From assembly GCF_045038405.1 (NCBI RefSeq), contig NZ_CP173660.1, positions 124,001 to 188,000 of the forward strand: a DNA stretch of 64,000 nucleotides. Direction: 5' to 3'. The stretch's first letter is position 1. Each line of letters begins with the position of its first letter. This stretch comes from Sellimonas caecigallum. GTDB lineage: Bacteria; Bacillota; Clostridia; Lachnospirales; Lachnospiraceae. The position numbers were made by a program, and so were the translations under genes. Under the pieces are notes generated by a model. That model was given only the letters and a program-made list of their open reading frames with translations, made no database searches and was not told the DNA's origin. Positions 52,006 through 60,806 of this stretch are shown here, piece by piece.

Positions 52006-52426
52006 GCAGCAATAGCTCTGCATGTTTTTATTCCCGAAGGGCGCACTTACTCATCACTTCGTCGTCGCAAAGTCCGCTTTCCTCCGTTTTCGCCTCCGGC
52101 GGAAACTACGGACGCTACCTTGCTCCTCCTCTCCCCACAAAGCAGGCTTTGCGGGGTCCCCGTGAAGCGGTGGTATCCCTCCCGCTGGTCGGGCTCGTGC
52201 GCTCTGCCGAGGGCTATCCGCTGCTGGCAGGCAGCACCGGCTATGCAGCCATCCATCCGCCGGGTTTCGGCGGATACACCTGCCGGAAGAACACCGGCAA
52301 GTTTTCCGGCAGGATCCTCCAGCCGGAGATGGCTGCCTGCGAAAACCTGCCACCGGCAGCTTTTCTGCAGAGGAACATGGAAACAACCATGTTCCTTTAT
52401 AGTACAGCGATATTCACAGGAAGGAG
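52006..52426. other. Non-coding transfer-origin region before the relaxase gene
   Basis: No protein-coding signal is credible here; short open frames lack ribosome sites. The stretch is GC-rich compared with its neighbours, holds the oriT at its left end, and has several palindromes, the clearest being CCTGCCGGAA/TTCCGGCAGG at 52279-52288 and 52304-52313. Such regions upstream of mobA usually hold relaxosome and promoter elements. Confidence 0.6.
52037..52072 (-). other. Origin of transfer (oriT), MobQ/pIP501-type nic region
   Basis: The minus strand reads TAAGTGCGCCCTT (52037-52049), matching the nic core TAAGTGCGCCCT of RSF1010/pIP501-type origins. A small hairpin (CTTTG-CGACGA-CGAAG, 52057-52072) lies on the 5' side, the usual arrangement for relaxase recognition. 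A MobA/MobL relaxase gene begins 355 bases downstream on the plus strand. Confidence 0.8.
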
Positions 52427-53916
52427 ATGATTGTTATCGCAATTTACCATATGTCGTCAAAAGTAGTCAGCAGGGGGGCAGGCCGCTCCGCCGTTGCTGC
52501 TTCTGCCTATCTTAGCTGCAGTCGCATGTATAATGATTACGATGGTGTCCAGCATGATTATACCCGGAAACAGGGACTTATTTTTCAGGAAGTCCTTCTC
52601 CCACCAAAGGCTTCACCAGAATGGAAAGATCGGGAGCAGCTCAGGAATGCCGTGGAACGAGCCGAGAAAACCAAAGACAGCAGGCTTGCCAGAGAATTTG
52701 TTGTCGCACTTCCCATTGAACTGCCAAGGAAGGTACAAATCTCATTACTCCGTGATTTCATCCAAAATAATTTTGTCGATATGGGAATGTGTGCTGACTT
52801 TGCGATCCACGACACAGACGGTCATAATCCCCACGCCCATATCCTGCTAACCGTCCGCCCGCTGGAAACTGACGGAACCTGGCAGTATAAAACACAGAAA
52901 GAATACCTCTGCATCAGGAATGGGGAAGAAAAAGGCTTTACTGCCTCCGAATTTAAAGATGCTCAGACAAAGGGGTGGGAAAAGCAATATCCTTATAAAG
53001 TCGGAAAAAAAAGGTATATATGACACCTTCAGCAGCCCAGGAACATGGTTATATCCGAGCAGACAAACATCCGAAAAGCACCCGTTTCGGCAGACAGAAT
53101 CCTGTTTCAGAACAGTGGAACAGCGAAGCACAGCTTCGAGAATGGCGGAAAGCATTGGCAGATGCAGTCAACCATACTTTACAGGAACATCAGATCGACA
53201 CCCGGATAGATTACCGTAGTTTTGCTGATCAGGGACGTGATGAACAGCCTACCATCCATGAGGGATACCATGCAAGAGATATGGAGAAGAAAGGATTGAT
53301 TTCCGACCGCTGTGAGATCAACCGGCAGATACGATCAGATAATCGACTCTTCCGGGAATTAAAACGGCAGGTAGAAAAAATGGCAAAGACAATCAGCGAA
53401 AATATCCCTGCCATCGCCAGACGATTGGAACAGCTCCGGGGTACAATGATTATGATCCGCTATTATCTGTTCCATAACCGTATGCAGGCATCCTCCGCAA
53501 GTAAATGGATCTCTATGATCACACCGGTTTTGAAGAAATACAAAGCCATCACAAAGACAATCCGGACAAAGCAGGCTGAAAAGAAGTCCCTCCAGTCACA
53601 GAAAAAGGAACTCAACTTTCTGCAGCCGGTTCAGTACTATCAGATCAGCCGGAAGATCACGACTCTTACTGAGGATATTGAGGAATTACTATCGCTGAAA
53701 GAACGACTTATCTCTGATAATTATTTTCACAATGAATCTGAAATTAAAACTAGCGAATTAACTCTACAAAAACAGCAAGATTTTTTAAATAAACTGAACT
53801 TACAAAACGAAAACTTATGGAACCAACTAACAGAAAATCAAAAACTATTTCAGGAAATAAAAAAACTGTTTGCTCTGAAAAATTGGAGGAACTGTTTGAC
53901 ACCAGAGCTGATATGA
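52427..53916 (+). pseudogene. mobA: MobA/MobL relaxase, frameshifted in an A8 tract
   Basis: The N-terminal part (199 codons from 52427) is a relaxase: SSKVVSRGAGRSAVAASAY carries the nucleophile-region signature and HDTDGHNPHAHILL the HUH metal motif. It stops at 53021-53023 after GKKRYI. The next frame continues without a gap in homology from KKVYMTPSAAQEHGYIRA to 53916, with a long coiled-coil C-terminus. The switch occurs at AAAAAAAA (53005-53012); a -1 slip there reads through smoothly. Either a one-base deletion inactivates the gene or slippage makes the full protein. It would nick the oriT at 52037-52049 and drive mobilisation. Confidence 0.8.
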
Positions 53917-54143
53917 GAGAAACCGTCAGAAATCAGATTTATCAGAAATTATCTCAGACAATAGGACAGGAATTCGATACATCCCTGTTTTATGACTCTG
54001 TCAGAGATATAGATAACCGCCTACTTGAAGATTCAGAAGCATTCCGTACCCAAGCTTTTCAAAAACAGATTGCAAAAGAATTGGGATGCAGGAAAGATCA
54101 ATCTAGCCTGCAAAAAAGAAAAATTCAAGATTATCAACGATAA
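53817..54143 (+). CDS. Hypothetical protein overlapping the relaxase 3' end
   Basis: A frame of 108 codons that overlaps the end of the relaxase frame by 100 bases and continues beyond it. The C-terminal part (KLEELFDTRADMRETVRNQI, QKLSQTIGQEFDTSLFYDSV) looks like an ordinary helical protein, but there is no good ribosome site before the first ATG. It may start later, at an ATG at 53913, or be a C-terminal relaxase segment displaced by another frameshift. The family is not recognised. Confidence 0.4.
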   Translation: MEPTNRKSKTISGNKKTVCSEKLEELFDTRADMRETVRNQIYQKLSQTIGQEFDTSLFYDSVRDIDNRLLEDSEAFRTQAFQKQIAKELGCRKDQSSLQKRKIQDYQR

Positions 54144-54220
54144 AGGGAATCACCTTTCTCTAATATTTATGTGCAAAACTATATAATATTTATATAAACG
54201 AAATTTTAAATATCAATTTT

Positions 54221-54284
54221 ATGCCCTCCTGCGCTGTTTATTTGCAGTTTGCAGACCAACATTAATCCGAGCGCAGGAGGGCAT
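54221..54284. repeat. Perfect 15-bp inverted repeat at the end of the mobilisation module
   Basis: ATGCCCTCCTGCGCT (54221-54235) and AGCGCAGGAGGGCAT (54270-54284) are exact reverse complements, 34 bases apart. It lies between the last mobilisation-module frame and the glucanase locus. A long-loop terminator or a protein-binding site is possible. The surrounding 54144-54360 gap is AT-rich and has no gene. Confidence 0.7.
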
Positions 54285-54360
54285 ATTTATATCTAAAACT
54301 CTGTGTTTCTCAGGTATAGCAGGAGAAGTTTATAAAATTTTTATGGGATAATGAATCTTT

Positions 54361-54793
54361 CTACTCTTTCCTGATCAATGAAAATTCGGACAATTCTACT
54401 GTTGAGGCAGGGGTATCAATTTCTGAAACTGCTCCCATTGAGATAACCATAGAAGCATTCGTCTCTGTTTCGTCATTCATTGTAAACGCTACTGTAAACT
54501 CTTTCTCCTGATCTTTATCCAGCACCAGGTCTTCTCCACCGTACCATGTGTAGCTCGGGCTGAGCATTGCCAGTTTGATCGTCCGGCCTTCTGAAGACTT
54601 TGCCTTGAATATAACTTTGTAGTGCGCTCCCTGTTCAAAAACGATTCCATTCTGCTTTAACTGTACATTCCGATCCTCGGTTCCAACTTCGCTAATCCTA
54701 TATGCGGCACACCCATTTTCACAAGAACATCTGCTGCTCCCGGGGATGTAACTGCATTCTCCCAACCTTCATTTCCGGAAGAAAAATCACCGT
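54361..54793 (-). pseudogene. Detached last CBM module of the GH16 glucanase
   Basis: The minus strand just beyond the glucanase stop still encodes the start of a fourth carbohydrate-binding module (ENLLVNGDFSSGNEGW) in the +1 frame, then switches frame again near 54711-54716 (around GTGAAAATGGG) and continues AAYRISEVGTEDRNVQLKQN to a stop at 54361. Two single-base indels in short A-tracts therefore separate this CBM4_9-like module from the enzyme. It is part of the gene at 54794, not a gene of its own. Confidence 0.75.
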
Positions 54794-57238
54794 TTACCAG
54801 AAGGTTTTCTCTTCTCCTACTGGCTGTTTACCGATATCCGGTGCATCAATCTTTTCAAGATTAATATTATCAATGCAGATACGGTGTTTTACTGCTATCT
54901 GATTTCCTCCAACTGCTCCCATAGAAATACTGAGAAGTGCTTTCGGATCTGTTTCGCCTGTCATCTGAAAAACAGTCTCATAATTATTATACTCAGTTCC
55001 CAGTTCTACGATTTTTTCTCCCGAATAAGGTGTCCAGTCATCATCACTAGATCCGTCTCTCTGGATCGCAAACATCAGCTCTCTTGGTATACTTGCCTTA
55101 GCATCAAGAGAAAGCCTGTACCACTGTCCCTTTTCAATTTCCACATTGTTTTGCTTCAGCTGGATCTTCCATGCCGCATCTCCTGTATTATTAATTGTAA
55201 AATCCGCGGCATTGTCTTCGCTCAGGCTGTCAACAACATATGTAACGTCTGATGAAATACTACTATCAACATACGGCTCATATCCAGAAAATCCTGCGTT
55301 AAAACTTCCGTTTTTGATCAGGCTGTCCTCCTCGATACGCACATTATCAATATAATAGGTACCTGGTGTTTCAAAAACAAACGCAAGATCCGTGTCTGCA
55401 TGTTCACCAGCCACTGTCAGTTTGTTATCATATTCCTGCTCTTCCCCATTTAATTCAAACTCGTACTGCTGTCCGGCTACTTTTACCAGTATCTTCTTTC
55501 CTGGCTCTCCCTCTGCTGTAAAGCTCATTGCATACGTATTGCCTGAGGATAAGGCCAGGTCCGTCTGTAATACAATAACCGGATTATTGGCTGACGTCCC
55601 CTCCGGAGCATTTACCATCAGTCTCCGTATGTTATTCTCATTGGTAACACTTACTTCCGCTCCATCATTTTTCTGTACATCCCAGTATCCGAGACGCTCT
55701 TCTCCTTCCTGGAAACTGCCGTTATACACATAGTTTCCGTCTGCAAGGATTCCTTTTTCACCGTCCGTTATCACGATTTCATCTGTTTTCTTCAGTGACA
55801 CATTGCTGATCCTGATTCCTGACGTTGACCCCGCTGCTCCCATATTGAATTCTAGTCTTCCATTCGCATCATTGCTGTCCGTCATTGTAAAATCAAGGTT
55901 ATACGTCTGTTTCTCCTGAGTAAGGCTGATCTCCGTATCATTAAGATAACGCCGGAACGATCTTTCAGGTGCGGATATACCTACTTTCATTGTTCTGTCC
56001 GCATCTGCATATGCATTAAAGCTGAGCTGATATACTCCGCCCTGTTTCATTGGAAGATTTGGCTGTACAAGCTGAACGCTGTAGTCAACTGTACCCTCAT
56101 TTTCTGTCGTAACTTCAATTTCATTATTTCTGATCTCTGCACCGGCTTCACCGCCCAGTGCTGTCAGGAATACCCAGTCTTTATCATCCGTCAGTTCCTC
56201 TTTTACGGAGAAATCCCCATTGATAATATAATTCCCGTTTTCATCGGGATCTCTGAGAATCACTTCTTCTATCGGCTTTGTAACATTTTCATCATAACTG
56301 TCCTTCTGATATACTTTCACATAGTCAATATAGTATGCTGAATTTTCAATGTCCGTCGTATCATCAGGATTTCCAGGCCAGTTGCCGCCGACCGCAAGAT
56401 TCAGAATGATATAAAATGGCTGATCAAACGGAGCGGGATATGTGATTTCTCCCTGTCCTTCAGTTGCAGAATACCAGTTATCCTCTGTATGAATCAATTT
56501 TCCATCTACATACCAGCTGATTTTTCCCGGCTCCCACTCTACATCAAACACATGGTATTCCTCAGAAAACGCCCCTTCATCCAAAGTATAACTTCCCTGA
56601 CTCTCACTGTGAGGATTTCCATAATGTATGGTTCCGTAGGACGTATCCGTATTATTCCCAAGAACTTCCATAATATCAATCTCTCCACACCGCGGCCACT
56701 GTCCGTACAGATTCTCATCTGTCGGCATCATCCAAAATGCCGGGAGAAATCCCTGACCTTCCGGAACTTTCACTCTGGCCTCAAAAAGCCCGTATTTGAA
56801 ATCATGCTTATGCTGCGTATTGATTCGCCCGGATGTATAGGACACGCTTCCGTCTTCATTCATGTTCTCTACCGGTTTCAATACAAGGCTTCCGTCTTGA
56901 AGATAGATATTTTCCGGTGAATCCACATATGACTGAAGTTCATTATTCACCCAGCCCGGATCATGCAGTTCCACATTCCAGTCATCCCGATTCAAAGATT
57001 CACCTTCGAACTGATCTTCCCATTTCAGGTTATATCCTTCATAGGAAAGATCTGTTGTCTGTTCCTCTTCTTTATTTTCCGTTTGATATGTAATCGTAGC
57101 TTTCAAACTAACTTCCTCCCCATCTATTGTTATCATCTTTACAACTTCTTCGTTTCTCACTTCTGAAACTTTATCGTCTGGTTCTGGCGCTCTTACTGTC
57201 AGAGATGCCGGAAGAAGTGTGCCAGCCATTGCCACCAC
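54794..57238 (-). CDS. GH16 endo-beta-1,3(4)-glucanase with CBM4_9-like modules, damaged at both ends
   Basis: The 814-codon frame holds a GH16 domain (residues about 70-330) with catalytic motif CGEIDIMEVLG near residue 190 and aromatic cleft residues (GFLPAFWMMP, DVEWEPGKISWYVDG). Three CBM4_9-like modules follow, each opening with a VxNGxF pattern (YIINGDFSVKEE, YVYNGSFQEGEE, LIKNGSFNAGFS). A signal-peptide-like sequence (KLLLSLLPVVAMAGTLLPA) is in frame, but its upstream part has no start codon; GTG 57238 lies inside it, while another frame opens at 57401 (MTKKRRMAVVAVLL) directly after GH3. The 3' end is frameshifted. The catalytic core looks intact; it would cut laminarin- or lichenan-type glucans outside the cell if secreted. 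Confidence 0.7.
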   Translation of the reverse strand: MVAMAGTLLPASLTVRAPEPDDKVSEVRNEEVVKMITIDGEEVSLKATITYQTENKEEEQTTDLSYEGYNLKWEDQFEGESLNRDDWNVELHDPGWVNNELQSYVDSPENIYLQDGSLVLKPVENMNEDGSVSYTSGRINTQHKHDFKYGLFEARVKVPEGQGFLPAFWMMPTDENLYGQWPRCGEIDIMEVLGNNTDTSYGTIHYGNPHSESQGSYTLDEGAFSEEYHVFDVEWEPGKISWYVDGKLIHTEDNWYSATEGQGEITYPAPFDQPFYIILNLAVGGNWPGNPDDTTDIENSAYYIDYVKVYQKDSYDENVTKPIEEVILRDPDENGNYIINGDFSVKEELTDDKDWVFLTALGGEAGAEIRNNEIEVTTENEGTVDYSVQLVQPNLPMKQGGVYQLSFNAYADADRTMKVGISAPERSFRRYLNDTEISLTQEKQTYNLDFTMTDSNDANGRLEFNMGAAGSTSGIRISNVSLKKTDEIVITDGEKGILADGNYVYNGSFQEGEERLGYWDVQKNDGAEVSVTNENNIRRLMVNAPEGTSANNPVIVLQTDLALSSGNTYAMSFTAEGEPGKKILVKVAGQQYEFELNGEEQEYDNKLTVAGEHADTDLAFVFETPGTYYIDNVRIEEDSLIKNGSFNAGFSGYEPYVDSSISSDVTYVVDSLSEDNAADFTINNTGDAAWKIQLKQNNVEIEKGQWYRLSLDAKASIPRELMFAIQRDGSSDDDWTPYSGEKIVELGTEYNNYETVFQMTGETDPKALLSISMGAVGGNQIAVKHRICIDNINLEKIDAPDIGKQPVGEEKTFW

Positions 57239-57397
57239 CGGTAAAAGAGAAAGTAAAAGTTTCCAGTATCGAATCCTTACTGCTATGTTCTGTCCGATCG
57301 GTCTCGATGGACAATACCGGTTCCTCGGCCTTTGTTTCCGTCATAACCATAGTATTGCCCAGTAGTACTGCAACAACTGCCATTCTTCTTTTCTTAG

Positions 57398-59848
57398 TCA
57401 CTTCTGCACCGCCTCACTTAATTTTTTCACCAATGAGATGATTCTCCCTGCACATTCACGGATCTCTGTTTCTGACAGATCTCCCCTTGCATATGCCTCA
57501 CGAATATTTTCATCATCCTGACTGTTTCCCGGCATAATAATATCATTTCCTGCAGCTGTGCATCTCCACGCGATACTTCCATCTTCCGGCACTGTCGTAT
57601 TCCAGTCTGACATAATCACACCGTCAAATCCCCATTCTTCCCTGGCGGTCACCGTACACAGATCGCGGTTGTTTGCCGCATGAACGCCATTGATCAGATT
57701 ATAGGAAGACATAATCGCCGCCGGCGCACCTTCTTTTACCGCTATTTCAAAGCCGCGAAGATATATTTCACGGAGTGCCCTCTCCGAAACACAGGCATCA
57801 ACACCCATTCTGTTGTCTTCCTGGTTGTTGCAGGCAAAATGCTTAATCGTTACACCGCACCCTGCCATGGACTGAACCCCTTTGATCACTGCAGACGCCA
57901 GTACGCCAGTAAGAAGCGGATCTTCTGAAAAATATTCAAAGTTGCGTCCGCAAAGCGGGTTCCTCTGGATATTCATTCCAGGAGCAAGCCACAGATCCAC
58001 ATGGAATTCCCTCATTTCTTGTCCAATTGCACGACCAAACTCGCCAAGCAGATCAGGATCCCACGTCTGTGCGAGAGCTGTCCCTACCGGGAACGCCGTA
58101 CAGTACTGATAATAAGTATCGGCATTTTCATGGATATTCATTGGCTCAAGGAATCCATTTTCCAGCGATCCGAGAACTCCTGTGCTGTAGACCGAATCTG
58201 TTTCTCTGTCCACTTGATAACTCTGTCTCAACCTAAGGCCTGCCGGTCCGTCTGCCATAATCAATGAACGAATTCCGTACTTTTCCAGTGCTTCTGTTGT
58301 CTCCCCCGCTGAACCCGGCACACGGATTCCGGATGACCCCAGTGTACTTGCACCCGCCGTAATATTACCGTACAAAAGCGGAATCAGCTCGTCTACCGCA
58401 TATTCTTTTTCATATGGCGATACATATTGTCTTTCTTGCTCGATACATGGTTCAAATATATATTCGGATATTTCTTCCTTTTCTTCGTCATTCCTGCCCG
58501 CTCTGTTTTCAAAACTGTTTTTGCATAACTCTTCAAAATAATCTTTTCTGGGACAGATCCGGTGGGTTTTCTCCATAACCACTTCCTGCGGAACCGTGAG
58601 ATACGCAGAAAACAGCGCAGAGTCTATACTGTTTCCCACCCATATGCCATACATTCCTGCCTCTACGACCCATTCCTGCCGCTCTTCATAATATACCGCA
58701 AGCTGTTTCTGCCGTAATTTAATCGTTACTTCCCGGCTCTCTCCCGGATCCAGTCGTTTTGTTTTAATGAAGCCTGCAAGTCTCCTGCTCTCTTTTTCGA
58801 TTTTCCCCTGTGGGAGTGATATATAGACCTGCACCACTTCTCTTCCGGAAAAACATTTGCCTGTGTTCGTAACCATAACCCGTACGCGAACCGCACCTTT
58901 CTCTGTCTCCATCCCACAGAATTTCAATCCGAACGTTGTATACGACAAACCATATCCAAAAGAATACAGTGGATTAATTCCAAAGCTGTCAAAGTAACGG
59001 TATCCTGTATAAATGCCTTCTTTGTACTCTTCTTTCTCCAGATTTCCGTTGAGATGGCTGTATGTATCGGAACATGGATAATCCTTATATCTTCGGGCCC
59101 ATGTTGCAGTCAGCTTTCCTTCCGGCACAGCTCTGCCGAAAAGGATATCTGCTACGGCACTCCCTCCTTCCTGTCCCGGTTGTGAAACATTCAGAACCGC
59201 CTGTATATTCTCCGCTTCTTGAAGTATATCCGTAAGTTCGACCGGGCCCCCGGAATTCAGAATCAGAATCAGGGGAATACTAAATCTGTTAAGATATAAT
59301 ATATCTTTTCTTTCTCTGCTGCTCAGATAATAATCGCCTTTTTCAAGGCGCCTGTCTTTTCCTTCCCCGGAAATTCTGCTGATCACATAAATTGCGGCAA
59401 CAGCACCTGACACATCTTTCTCTTTTATTATAGGTCCATCCGGAAGAACAAAGGGATTTGCCGCATAGGCATCAAACGGATTTTGTACATGATGTGCATC
59501 TTCCAGAACCTTTTCCCTCCACGTTTCTCTGGCCTCTCTGTAACATCTGTCATAATCTCTGATCCAATGCTCATCTGTGATTTTCGCTCCGGCTTCTTTT
59601 ATTCCTCTGTAAACAGAAATGTTTTCCCTGTTATTAACATCTCCTGATCCAATCCCCCCTTTGACAGTCCTTTCCGCCCCATTACCGAACAAGGCAATCG
59701 GATCTGAGAGTTTCAGAGGAAGCACCCCATCGTTTTTGAGAAGCACAATTCCTTCCGTCGCCGCTCTTCTTGCAAATGCTCTGTGTTTTTTTTCGTATTG
59801 AGACGGTTCATTTTTCAGGCTGCCGCTATGTGTCCATTTATTCATCAT
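57398..59848 (-). CDS. GH3 beta-glucosidase, reversed domain order
   Basis: An 816-aa protein with the C-terminal GH3 domain first (ALFGNGAERTVKGGIGSGDV near residue 50), a fibronectin-III-like domain (GREVVQVYISLPQGKIEKES, near 340) and the catalytic TIM-barrel domain last (SLIMADGPAGLRLRQSY, then GVIMSDWNTT with the nucleophile Asp near residue 770). This circularly permuted order is known in gut Clostridia. No signal peptide is seen, so it acts inside the cell on imported oligosaccharides. The stop overlaps the following frame start by 4 bases. Confidence 0.9.
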   Translation of the reverse strand: MMNKWTHSGSLKNEPSQYEKKHRAFARRAATEGIVLLKNDGVLPLKLSDPIALFGNGAERTVKGGIGSGDVNNRENISVYRGIKEAGAKITDEHWIRDYDRCYREARETWREKVLEDAHHVQNPFDAYAANPFVLPDGPIIKEKDVSGAVAAIYVISRISGEGKDRRLEKGDYYLSSRERKDILYLNRFSIPLILILNSGGPVELTDILQEAENIQAVLNVSQPGQEGGSAVADILFGRAVPEGKLTATWARRYKDYPCSDTYSHLNGNLEKEEYKEGIYTGYRYFDSFGINPLYSFGYGLSYTTFGLKFCGMETEKGAVRVRVMVTNTGKCFSGREVVQVYISLPQGKIEKESRRLAGFIKTKRLDPGESREVTIKLRQKQLAVYYEERQEWVVEAGMYGIWVGNSIDSALFSAYLTVPQEVVMEKTHRICPRKDYFEELCKNSFENRAGRNDEEKEEISEYIFEPCIEQERQYVSPYEKEYAVDELIPLLYGNITAGASTLGSSGIRVPGSAGETTEALEKYGIRSLIMADGPAGLRLRQSYQVDRETDSVYSTGVLGSLENGFLEPMNIHENADTYYQYCTAFPVGTALAQTWDPDLLGEFGRAIGQEMREFHVDLWLAPGMNIQRNPLCGRNFEYFSEDPLLTGVLASAVIKGVQSMAGCGVTIKHFACNNQEDNRMGVDACVSERALREIYLRGFEIAVKEGAPAAIMSSYNLINGVHAANNRDLCTVTAREEWGFDGVIMSDWNTTVPEDGSIAWRCTAAGNDIIMPGNSQDDENIREAYARGDLSETEIRECAGRIISLVKKLSEAVQK

Positions 59849-59877
59849 TCATACCTCTTTATGTGTAATATTTTCTG

Positions 59878-59940
59878 ATATAAGAAAACCGCCACAGCGT
59901 TTTCCCATATAGTCAAAAGGATTGCCCCATGGCGGTTTCT
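59878..59940 (-). terminator. Terminator-like hairpin between permease and GH3 genes
   Basis: GAAACCGCC on the minus strand pairs with GGCGGTTTTC across a 37-base loop, followed by TTTTCTTATAT. It separates the transport genes from the two hydrolase genes, which may be a way to set different levels. Confidence 0.55.
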
Positions 59941-59957
59941 CAGTTTATCTCTGTTTT

Positions 59958-60803
59958 TTATTCTTTTACACCTCCAAGCGTTACACCTGCAATGATGTAT
60001 TTGGAAAGGAGAAGATATACAATAATAATCGGTACGATCGCTACTGTGATCATCATATAAATTTTCCCCATATCAAAGTTCATGTAATCCGCTCCCCGCA
60101 GCGTTGCTATCAGAATAGGAACTGTCATCTTGTCCTTTGACTGGATTACCAATGCTGGAACGAAGTAATTATTCCATGAACTTACGAAAGTAAATATTGC
60201 CTGTACTGCAATTGCCGGTTTCATAATGGGAAGTACAATCCAGTTAAATGTCCTGAACTCTCCGGATCCGTCAATTCTCGCTGCTTCTACAAGAGACAGC
60301 GGAAGAGATGACTGCAAATAACTATACATAAAATAGAATACGGCTGGTGAGGCAATGGACGGTATAATCAGTGGAAGAAGTGAATCATACATTCCCATAT
60401 TGGTAATCAACCGGAGAAATCCCATTGCCGTAACCTGTGTTGGCATAACAAGGATTGCCATTATAAATGTAAACGCAGCTTTCTTTGCTCTAAAATCATA
60501 TGCGTAAAGACCATATGCAGTCAGCGAAGAAAAATATGTACAAAGAGCCGCTGAGCAAGTCGAAACTATCAGACTGTTCAGGATTCCCTTAAACATCGGA
60601 AAACTTCCGTCATTTGCAACATTCTTCAGATTTTCCAGAAAATAAGAACCAGGAATTGCAGAAAATCCCTTTTGTAAATCTGCATGGGAACGCGTTGCGT
60701 TCACAATCAGGATATAAAAGAAAAACAGGCATAAAAACGAAAGGAATATAAGTACCACATATGCCAGTATGGTCTGTCCCCGCTTTTGGTTCTTCGATTT
60801 CAT
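59958..60803 (-). CDS. Carbohydrate ABC transporter permease (MalG-like)
   Basis: A 281-aa permease with six hydrophobic segments. The EAA loop is SLVEAARIDGSGEFRTFNWI near residue 180, which docks an MsmK-type ATPase; none is encoded nearby, so a shared ATPase is likely. It starts 3 bases after the MalF-like gene. With the binding protein it imports oligosaccharides, probably beta-glucan fragments judged by the neighbouring hydrolases. Confidence 0.92.
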   Translation of the reverse strand: MKSKNQKRGQTILAYVVLIFLSFLCLFFFYILIVNATRSHADLQKGFSAIPGSYFLENLKNVANDGSFPMFKGILNSLIVSTCSAALCTYFSSLTAYGLYAYDFRAKKAAFTFIMAILVMPTQVTAMGFLRLITNMGMYDSLLPLIIPSIASPAVFYFMYSYLQSSLPLSLVEAARIDGSGEFRTFNWIVLPIMKPAIAVQAIFTFVSSWNNYFVPALVIQSKDKMTVPILIATLRGADYMNFDMGKIYMMITVAIVPIIIVYLLLSKYIIAGVTLGGVKE

Positions 60804-60806
60804 AAC

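Noticed and set aside
52006..52426. Open frames of 67-131 codons on both strands as genes
   Set aside because: They lack ribosome sites and family similarity and overlap palindromes; the stretch is better explained as a transfer-origin region.
54300..54345. AATGA-containing sequence as the right end of the sigK-interrupting element
   Set aside because: A pentamer match is expected by chance and no SigK C-terminal coding sequence follows it on either strand.
54361..54765. An independent 134-aa gene after the glucanase
   Set aside because: Its content continues a CBM module begun in another frame directly after the GH16 stop, so it is a frameshifted tail.
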